Shown here piece after piece: positions 1 to 5,220 of a DNA stretch of 10,586 bases. Both the position numbers and the translations under genes were made by a program. Every line of letters begins with the position of its first letter. Position 1 is the first letter of the stretch. The stretch is from JAGTVG01 sp964389805 (lineage in GTDB: Bacteria > Bacteroidota > Bacteroidia > Cytophagales > Cyclobacteriaceae), in the NCBI GenBank assembly GCA_964389805.1, contig CAYMFU010000225.1, forward strand, positions 1 to 10,586, given 5' to 3'. The notes under the pieces were generated by a model that was given only the letters and a program-made list of their open reading frames with translations, was not told the origin of the DNA and searched no databases.

Positions 1-77
1 ATGATGCTTTGAAATATACCAGCGGTAACGGCCAATCCTAAAAAAAAGTTTGCAAAAGTGTAAAAACTTCGATTCAT
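1..77 (-). CDS. possible N-terminus of a membrane protein, cut by the window edge
   Basis: On the minus strand an ATG at 77-75 opens a frame that stays open for 25 codons to the window edge. It begins MNRSFYTFANFFLGLAV and continues hydrophobic (TAGIFQSI), which looks like a first transmembrane helix or signal anchor. An AAGGA ribosome-binding-like sequence (positions 91-87) sits 9 bases before the ATG, better than most genes in this window have. Twenty-five open codons can easily occur by chance, so the support is the RBS plus the hydrophobic pattern. No family can be assigned from so short a piece. Confidence 0.4.
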   Translation of the reverse strand, partial: MNRSFYTFANFFLGLAVTAGIFQSI

Positions 78-168
78 CTCTATTATTCCTTCATTAAGAA
101 CTGTTGTTTAAATATAAATACCAAAAAACAAAATAAATAGCGCTATATAAGAAGATTAAAACTATATG

Positions 169-180
169 GTGTTTAAACAC
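169..180. repeat. perfect 12-bp palindrome
   Basis: GTGTTTAAACAC is identical on both strands. It lies about 92 bp upstream of the possible minus-strand gene at the left edge, so it could be an operator half-site pair, but a 12-bp palindrome in AT-rich DNA can also arise by chance. Confidence 0.4.
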
Positions 181-213
181 AATACGTTTATTCAACAGTT
201 GTACCTAATTGCT

Positions 214-241
214 CGTTAAAAAAGCGAATTTTTTACTAACG
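214..241. repeat. AT-rich hairpin (CGTTA ... TAACG)
   Basis: CGTTA plus five A residues pairs with T residues plus TAACG. This gives about ten base pairs, with a two-base AC bulge (235-236) and a short loop around GCGAA. It could end transcripts coming leftward from the small membrane-protein gene, but it is about 185 bp beyond that stop and has no clean T-run after it on either strand. An integron attC site was considered and not supported. Confidence 0.4.
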
Positions 242-329
242 GGTGGTGCTTACCGGATTTCATGCTGGATCTAATTTAAGTCAAAATTCATCGTCACAAG
301 TAATATTCCAGAACAGCACTTTGTTATAT

Positions 330-420
330 TTATTCTAAAAAGTTAAGTATCTCATTTGTAACTTGTCCCTCATTAGATATAAACAGATAATGATGAGCAT
401 TTTCAAGAGAAATGATTTTG
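330..420 (-). pseudogene. remnant of an alpha/beta hydrolase C-terminus
   Basis: Read leftward from about 420 to a TAA stop at 332-330, one minus-strand frame gives CKIISLENAHH followed by YLFISNEGQ, VTNEILNFLE and the stop. Alpha/beta hydrolases typically end this way: a last beta strand, the catalytic histidine (here the second H of AHHY, codon 392-390), then an amphipathic helix ending in FL. The frame stays open upstream to about 546, but that part overlaps the small membrane-protein gene in another frame and reads as a shadow of it. No hydrolase core, nucleophile elbow or start is visible. The most likely reading is a tail left after a deletion or replacement that put the membrane-protein gene next to it. 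A chance resemblance is possible, since only about 30 residues are involved. Confidence 0.5.
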
Positions 421-424
421 CAAC

Positions 425-853
425 TCAAGATTGTGAGGAATTGCGACTTCCTATTCTCCTTATCAAAACCAGGCTTATTATTACTAAGATCCAAAAGAAT
501 AAAGTTGTCAAATAGAGGAGGGCCTCTATGGAGCCTACAAAATCCTCATAACCTCTGAGCCTAAGCAATTCATAACCGATATAGAATATGAACAGTAGTG
601 TTGTGGAAATTCCCGTCAGAAACAAAATTCCCGTTGTTATTCCCGTTGCCTCTGATTTGACAGTCACTCTTATCAATACAATCCCTCCTATGAATAAAAA
701 GGAAAAGAAAATGTAATTGAAAAAATTAAACAGTGTGTCCTGCAAAAAACCGCTCAAAAAAGTCATTACGTAAACCACTGCTAGTCCAATAACTATTTTT
801 AGCAACCTTCTTGGATAGTCTTGACTCACTTTTTGTTGAGTTTCGTCAGTCAT
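425..853 (-). CDS. small four-helix integral membrane protein, unknown function
   Basis: This 142-residue protein has a short polar N-terminus (MTDETQQKVSQDYPRR), then four hydrophobic segments at roughly residues 18-36, 42-62, 72-93 and 108-132, and a short basic-polar tail (RRIGSRNSSQS). The even helix number and the polar N-terminus suggest both ends face the cytoplasm. There are no catalytic or metal-binding motifs and I do not recognise a family. It stands alone: the next minus-strand start is far to the left and the gene to its right is divergent. No clear ribosome-binding site precedes the ATG. A TATATTTA sequence on the minus strand at 914-907 resembles a Bacteroidota -7 element with one mismatch, but no -33 element is obvious. 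Immediately after its stop lies the hydrolase-like remnant. Confidence 0.75.
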   Translation of the reverse strand: MTDETQQKVSQDYPRRLLKIVIGLAVVYVMTFLSGFLQDTLFNFFNYIFFSFLFIGGIVLIRVTVKSEATGITTGILFLTGISTTLLFIFYIGYELLRLRGYEDFVGSIEALLYLTTLFFWILVIISLVLIRRIGSRNSSQS

Positions 854-956
854 GGGATTCTAATCTCATGTTTTTGGAATTGACATATCTCAAATTCCTT
901 TGTTTATAAATATAACATATTCTATTGCCTATTGCATTCATCGTTTTTATTTTATA

Positions 957-975
957 GGAGATATTCCATCTCTCC
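957..975. repeat. short inverted repeat GGAGA/TCTCC
   Basis: Five base pairs (GGAGA at 957-961 with TCTCC at 971-975) enclose a nine-base loop. It lies just upstream of the larger hairpin at 982-1011, so the two would form tandem stem-loops in a transcript of either strand. Weak on its own. Confidence 0.3.
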
Positions 976-981
976 GCCAGA

Positions 982-1011
982 CAAAAACCTAGCATGAAAT
1001 GCTGGATTTTG
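982..1011 (+). terminator. terminator-like stem-loop within the divergent spacer
   Basis: The core stem AGCAT-GAA-ATGCT is extended by CC/GG and by AAAA/TTTT, with one bulged T (990) and one A/A mismatch. This gives about twelve base pairs with a TTTT stretch on the plus-strand 3' side. The shape fits an intrinsic terminator that works in either direction. Its position between two divergent starts is odd, because neither flanking gene ends here. It may mark a lost gene or act within a leader. Confidence 0.4.
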
Positions 1012-1043
1012 TTATTATTCCTTTCAGGCTCATGGATTCACAA

Positions 1044-1073
1044 TTCCAAATCAAATTAAATATCATACTTTTG
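1044..1073 (+). promoter_or_regulatory. candidate Bacteroidota promoter for the DUF481 gene
   Basis: TACTTTTG at 1066-1073 matches the Bacteroidota -7 consensus TAnnTTTG exactly. Nineteen bases upstream is TTC (1044-1046), one mismatch from the -33 TTG. The element is 81 bp before the ATG at 1155, implying a 5' leader of roughly 75 bases. Confidence 0.4.
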
Positions 1074-1154
1074 AATAACTAACAAGTATTTTTTAAATTC
1101 AAGCGAATATATTTAGCTATAGATAGAAATCATGCAATTTTTTAATCATATGAT

Positions 1155-2201
1155 ATGGCTGTAAAGATTGGAGCAATACACGCTTTTCTTTTTTTTATTT
1201 TGATATTCTATACAACTAGGGTTGCAATTGCCCAGAAAACCGATACTATAATTCATATAAATGGCAATGTGCTCACGGGAGATTTTAAGAAAATGGCCTA
1301 TGGAGTAATTACCTGGAAAATGGACGGAATGGGAACAATAAGTTTGGAAGAGGTTAAAGTGAATACAATGAGATCAATTAAGCAATTTGAAGTAAAAATG
1401 AAAGATGGATCCATTTTATATGGTTCAATGGATACTTCCATGACTGATCGAAAAGTAAACATCCTGGCGCAAAATGAAAGGAGATTGATTTCTATTGAAG
1501 ATATCGTCGAGGTTTATCCGATTAGAAAGAGTTTCTGGAGGCGTACAGCCGGAAATCTAAGTCTTGGAGTCAATTATTCTAAAGGTAGTGATATCGTCAC
1601 CTCAGCATTTTCAGGTAATCTGAATTATAGAAGAAGGAAATCATATTTTGAATTTAATTGGGATAATAATAATACATTCCAAAATGATTCGCTAGCCTCA
1701 AGTAATATCAATACTGCTCTTGGCTGGGAACTATTGTTGAAAAATAAATGGTCATCTATGATATCCGTAGGTGGCAGTCAAAACTCTGAATTAGGAACTA
1801 AGCTCAGGTTAGCATTAAATATGATTGGTATTAGAGATATTAATTATAATATCTGGAACCGGCTATTTGCAGGAGCAGGATTAACCGTTGTTCGTGAAAC
1901 GCCATATGATGACTCCGATGTTACAGAGGACCTTGCAGGATTAGTAGTGGTTGCCTGGAAAGTATATAAATATACCCTCCCTAAAGTTTGGGTAGATGCC
2001 AATATCAGTCTCGTTCCCTATCTAACAGATCTAGGTAGATACAGAGTAGTTATAAACCTGAATCCAAAAGTCGGTTTATTTAGCGATCTTTTTAAGATTG
2101 GATTTTCCTCCTATTATTCATTCGATAATCAACCCCCTTCGGATGTAACAACAAACAATGACTGGGGAATTAATCTCCAGATAACTTACACATTCCATTA
2201 A
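1155..2201 (+). CDS. DUF481-type outer-membrane beta-barrel protein with tandem N-terminal domains
   Basis: This 348-residue exported protein has a signal peptide at residues 1-26 (hydrophobic FLFFILIFY, cleavage likely after AIA, leaving Q27). Residues ~31-75 and ~76-122 form two similar all-beta units, each with a 'dG..l.G' turn (INGNVLTGDF, KDGSILYGSM) and an 'i..eev/div' end (ISLEEVKV, ISIEDIVEV), reminiscent of small SH3/LSm-like barrels. From ~128 to the end, alternating beta strands rich in Tyr, Asn and Trp (LSLGVNYSKG, NLNYRRRKSYFEFNW) match the DUF481 outer-membrane barrel pattern, ending in ITYTFH with an aromatic-rich last strand. The family's function is unsettled; a porin-like, structural or ligand-binding envelope role is possible. 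No Shine-Dalgarno sequence is seen. ATGs at 1132 and 1150 are out of frame. It is monocistronic, followed by a terminator. Confidence 0.85.
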   Translation: MAVKIGAIHAFLFFILIFYTTRVAIAQKTDTIIHINGNVLTGDFKKMAYGVITWKMDGMGTISLEEVKVNTMRSIKQFEVKMKDGSILYGSMDTSMTDRKVNILAQNERRLISIEDIVEVYPIRKSFWRRTAGNLSLGVNYSKGSDIVTSAFSGNLNYRRRKSYFEFNWDNNNTFQNDSLASSNINTALGWELLLKNKWSSMISVGGSQNSELGTKLRLALNMIGIRDINYNIWNRLFAGAGLTVVRETPYDDSDVTEDLAGLVVVAWKVYKYTLPKVWVDANISLVPYLTDLGRYRVVINLNPKVGLFSDLFKIGFSSYYSFDNQPPSDVTTNNDWGINLQITYTFH

Positions 2202-2235
2202 ACAATGTAATGGATCCTGTGAAACTCTGTTCTTA

Positions 2236-2276
2236 AAGAAAGGCTGTTCCGATTCTACATCCGAAACAGCCTTCTT
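2236..2276. terminator. stem-loop terminator shared by the convergent genes
   Basis: AAGGCTGTT (2240-2248) pairs perfectly with AACAGCCTT (2265-2273). The inner CG pairs and outer A/T pairs extend the stem, with a loop around ATTCTACAT. It begins about 35 bp after the DUF481 stop and lies between two convergent genes, so it probably ends transcripts from both sides. The T-run on the plus side is short (CTTCTT). Confidence 0.75.
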
Positions 2277-2330
2277 GCGTCTCAATCAATTGCCTGCAAA
2301 ATTCAATATTATATGAAAGTCTTGAAATAT

Positions 2331-2346
2331 TAGACCGACCGGTCTG
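2331..2346. promoter_or_regulatory. TetR-family operator-like palindrome
   Basis: TAGACCGACCGGTCTG contains AGACCG and CGGTCT, perfect 6-bp inverted arms around a 2-bp centre. AGACC-N4-GGTCT is the established form of NemR-type TetR-family operators. It sits in the spacer between two convergent genes, where no start codon of a sizeable gene is near, and no tetR-like gene is in the window. I found no convincing promoter around it on either strand. Binding is inferred from the motif alone. Confidence 0.55.
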
Positions 2347-2451
2347 TCCAAGTCATTTTTGATGTATTTTATCTATTTATTAAAGAAAACAATCTGTCAA
2401 CCTTAAAAAAAAATCACTTTAAATGCAAGTTATAAATCGCAAAGATCTTGT

Positions 2452-4854
2452 TTAGAACTCATCATCATCTCCCCCGCCTCCGTTTCTCTTTTTCTTATAA
2501 TTATTGAACCGGTAATTAACCGTCACCCGGACCTGCGGGGCATTATTATAATATTCACTTCTTGACATAAAGTCAGTTCCCATGGATTCTGTATCTCTTA
2601 CCACTTCACCAAACATATCACGTACCTGTAAAATGGCCGTCATTCGCTTTTTAAAGAATTCCTGGCTTACAGCTATATCTGCCGTCCAGTAATCTCCTCT
2701 TCTCCCCTGGGCAGTTACTGTGGCACTATTATACCTGGAGTTCAGTTGGATCCTGGTTCCCTTACCGAACCGGAATGTATTACTCAACCGGGTATTCCAG
2801 TTAAAACTCTCCCGCTCAAATATTATTTCTTCATATATACCTTCTAGACGGTATTGATAGAAGTTCCCGGATATATCTGCTTTCCACCATTTGAACAAGC
2901 TCAATCCCAAAGCAAACTCACCTCCCAATGCAAAATCCTCTCCTACATTTTCAGGCCTGGACATCATCACGTTCTCTGTAAAAACACTTCGGATCCGTTC
3001 AACTTTATTGTGTGTTATCCGATAATACCCTTCAAATGACAACGAATGCTCTCCAAATCCGATCAGGTAAGCTGCTTCCAGGGCATCGATGTATTCCGGC
3101 TTTAATGCAGGATTTCCCTGGCGAACATTAAATGCGTCTTCCCAGGTTATGAATGGTTCAAGATACCATGACCGGGGTCTCTCTATCCTTCTTGAATAAC
3201 TTGCCATAACCTGCTGTTCAGCAGGTAGTTTATAGGAGATGTGTATTGAAGGAAAATAATCCAGACGATCTATATAAGATTTCTCTTCGATTTTCGAAGA
3301 TTCTATAACTCTATTAGTATATTCTCCACGTAGTCCCACCTGGTACCCGAATTTTCCTTTTTCTCCACCGTAAATTGCATATAAAGAATGTATATCCCGG
3401 AGATAACTGGTTTCGTTACTGAACTCAGGTTGAAGTTCAAAATCACCGGTATGTTCATTATAGGTATATAGTTTTGTCAGATCGGTACTTCTTCCCATAC
3501 GACTCTGGTACCCCGCTTCGAATTGATTGGCATCGCCTATCGGAAGCACATAATCAAGATTTAATTGTAACACCCGTCCCGGGCCATCTTCCATGTTGAT
3601 CTGACCGCTCGTTACATTACCTGCAGAATCAAGCAACTGGTTAGTTGAAGTATCTTCCCCGCCCCGGCTTCTATAGGAAATGCCTGCAGAAAGGTTGTGA
3701 CCGGGTGCTTTAAAATCATGTTTATAGTTTGCATTGATGGAATAGAACTCTCCCCCCCTTTTTGAAGTTTCCTGACTCAGATACCTGCTAATTGAAGATG
3801 AACCAGGTTCTATCCATTCCTCATAGTTCTGATTGGCCCATCTCTCCCCACTTCGATATCCATAATTAAACTCCACGTTGAACAGATCCTTTTCACTAAG
3901 CAGGTAATTAAAACCTCCCCGGAGGACCCAGAAATCCCTGCTTCTGTTTCTGTCACCATTTGAGCGGGTAAAATAGGTTGTATCATTATTTGTAGTTATC
4001 CGTTCGCTGGATGAAAATCCAGGTCGATCGCCCTGATTAAAGTCCCCTCCAAAAAACACACTCCATTTCTTTTTAGTATAGCTAGCCAGTAATCCTACAC
4101 CCAGACGTCCATAGGTTCCTGCATTAATATCTGCTGTGCCCGACAATCCTTTTAATCTATCTTTTTTAGTGATCACATTGATAATCCCGGCAGTACCATC
4201 CGGATTATATTTCGCACTTGGATTCGTAATTATTTCAATGTTTTCAATCGAATTGGATGGTATCTGCTGCAATGCTTCCGAAGGATCCAGAACAGAAGGT
4301 ATCCCATCAATCAATACCATGAAACCTGTACTTCCTCTTAACGATACATTCCCATCAACATCCACAGTAATTGATGGCACGTTCTCAAGAATATCGACAG
4401 CAGTACCTGAGGCAGCGGTCAGCTGCTGACTTACGTTGATCACCTTTCTGTCAATCTTATATTCTATACCCAATTCTTCAGCAACAATTTCAACTTCATC
4501 AAGCTGGCTGGAAATTCTTGGAAGGATGATATCCTCCAGTTTTATGTGTGTTCTTCCTGTGTTTATGTTAATGCCATCAACAGAGGTTTTATCATATCCA
4601 ATGTATGTAACCTCGAGATAGTATTCTCCTATCACCAGGCCTTTGATCTCGAATATCCCCTGGTCATTTGATACGGTTCCCGTAACAAGGGATTTATCAG
4701 TAACATTATAAATGGCAACGGAAACAAATTCCAGAGGCTGGCCATCTTCCTTGTCAATAATCAATCCTTTTACAGTTCCTGAAACATTGGCTTTTAAAAT
4801 TGTAGTTGATATCAAGAAAAAAAACAGCAATATTAAAACATGAATTTTTCTCAT
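2452..4854 (-). CDS. TonB-dependent-receptor-like outer-membrane beta-barrel protein (CarboxypepD_reg + plug + OMP barrel)
   Basis: This 800-residue protein has a signal peptide at ~1-22 (ILLFFFLISTTILKA). Residues ~26-110 are a carboxypeptidase-regulatory-like beta-sandwich ending in the usual YYLEVTYIGYDKT motif. Residues ~130-232 form a TonB-receptor plug, with VSLRGSTGFMVLIDGIPS and the highly typical IENIEIITNPSAKYNPDG stretch leading to GIINVITKK. The rest is an outer-membrane barrel of the Bacteroidota 'OMP beta-barrel family 3' type, with a last strand near VTVNYRFNN and a polar tail KKKRNGGGGDDDEF. The family acts in the outer membrane, probably in TonB-driven uptake, but no SusD-like partner is adjacent, so the substrate is unknown. 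The ATG is preceded directly by AAAGGGGA. The gene lies 366 bp downstream of the propeller gene and probably has its own promoter. Confidence 0.88.
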   Translation of the reverse strand: MRKIHVLILLFFFLISTTILKANVSGTVKGLIIDKEDGQPLEFVSVAIYNVTDKSLVTGTVSNDQGIFEIKGLVIGEYYLEVTYIGYDKTSVDGININTGRTHIKLEDIILPRISSQLDEVEIVAEELGIEYKIDRKVINVSQQLTAASGTAVDILENVPSITVDVDGNVSLRGSTGFMVLIDGIPSVLDPSEALQQIPSNSIENIEIITNPSAKYNPDGTAGIINVITKKDRLKGLSGTADINAGTYGRLGVGLLASYTKKKWSVFFGGDFNQGDRPGFSSSERITTNNDTTYFTRSNGDRNRSRDFWVLRGGFNYLLSEKDLFNVEFNYGYRSGERWANQNYEEWIEPGSSSISRYLSQETSKRGGEFYSINANYKHDFKAPGHNLSAGISYRSRGGEDTSTNQLLDSAGNVTSGQINMEDGPGRVLQLNLDYVLPIGDANQFEAGYQSRMGRSTDLTKLYTYNEHTGDFELQPEFSNETSYLRDIHSLYAIYGGEKGKFGYQVGLRGEYTNRVIESSKIEEKSYIDRLDYFPSIHISYKLPAEQQVMASYSRRIERPRSWYLEPFITWEDAFNVRQGNPALKPEYIDALEAAYLIGFGEHSLSFEGYYRITHNKVERIRSVFTENVMMSRPENVGEDFALGGEFALGLSLFKWWKADISGNFYQYRLEGIYEEIIFERESFNWNTRLSNTFRFGKGTRIQLNSRYNSATVTAQGRRGDYWTADIAVSQEFFKKRMTAILQVRDMFGEVVRDTESMGTDFMSRSEYYNNAPQVRVTVNYRFNNYKKKRNGGGGDDDEF

Positions 4855-5220
4855 TCCCCTTTATTTTAAGTCTTTACAAATAAAAGCATGGATTCTGATT
4901 AAAATTTGTAGAAATTCTGAAGCAATTCTGAGGAAGGAATATTTTAACATAAAAGATTAACTCCCTCCCACTTCAATTGTTTAATGATCAGACATTTAGA
5001 TTTAGGATGTTTTTAAAAAAAAGAGGTAAAAAAATAGTTCTTTATAACGAATATTTCAGTGAACCATCGAAAAGTAAATACTGCTGGGTCTTCCTTATTT
5101 GGAATTTTATAACACTTTCGTGGCCTTTTCCTTTTAATAATCTTTCTTTTTAAATGGCGTGATTTTCACCAGGCTACCCTATGATATTATTATCCAGGTT
5201 TTTGATGAATGAATTAAACC
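4855..5220. other. gene-free stretch upstream of the receptor gene
   Basis: This AT-rich stretch is the 5' region of the receptor gene and the 3' region of the propeller gene. I see no gene and no strong terminator. It contains ATAAAAGATTAACTC (4949-4963), nearly identical to a sequence upstream of the propeller gene. A TTTATTTG on the minus strand near 4870-4885 is one base off the TAnnTTTG consensus but has no matching -33 element. Confidence 0.5.
4949..4963 (-). promoter_or_regulatory. sequence element shared with the propeller gene's upstream region (copy 1)
   Basis: On the minus strand this reads GAGTTAATCTTTTAT, ending about 95 bp before the receptor ATG. A near-identical GAGTTTAATCTTTTAT occurs before the propeller gene at 7604-7619. 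A shared regulator site is possible, but both are AT-rich and could match by chance. Confidence 0.25.

Larger units (their letters stand above)
78..329. other. gene-free stretch with a palindrome and an AT hairpin
   Basis: I find no convincing gene here. The stretch is AT-rich and contains a perfect 12-bp palindrome (169-180, GTGTTTAAACAC) and an imperfect hairpin (214-241). It lies between the possible left-edge gene and the hydrolase-like remnant at 330-420. I saw no TAnnTTTG promoter element facing the left-edge gene. Confidence 0.5.
854..1154. other. divergent intergenic region
   Basis: This spacer separates the minus-strand membrane protein from the plus-strand DUF481 gene, so it must carry promoters for both. 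It contains a candidate plus-strand promoter (1044-1073) and two neighbouring stem-loops (957-975 and 982-1011). A minus-strand frame stays open from about 1000 into the start of the membrane-protein gene, but its translation resembles nothing recognisable, and I do not call it a gene. Confidence 0.5.

Noticed and set aside
214..241. Possible integron attC site at the CGTTA/TAACG hairpin
   Set aside because: The GTTRRRY and RYYYAAC core sites are not both present in the right places on either strand, and there is no integrase or cassette array.
860..1000. Minus-strand frame of about 47 codons running into the small membrane-protein gene
   Set aside because: No plausible start with an RBS, and its translation shows no domain or export signal; probably chance in AT-rich DNA.
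2362..2406. 14-codon frame just downstream of the TetR-type operator
   Set aside because: Too short, no ribosome-binding site or promoter, and no conserved leader-peptide character.
4136..4429. 97-codon plus-strand frame within the receptor gene
   Set aside because: It is antisense to the conserved plug region of the receptor, with no start signal or recognisable protein features.
5110..5220. Possible terminator after the propeller gene
   Set aside because: The two CCAGG sequences there are direct, not inverted, and no stable stem followed by a T-run could be drawn.
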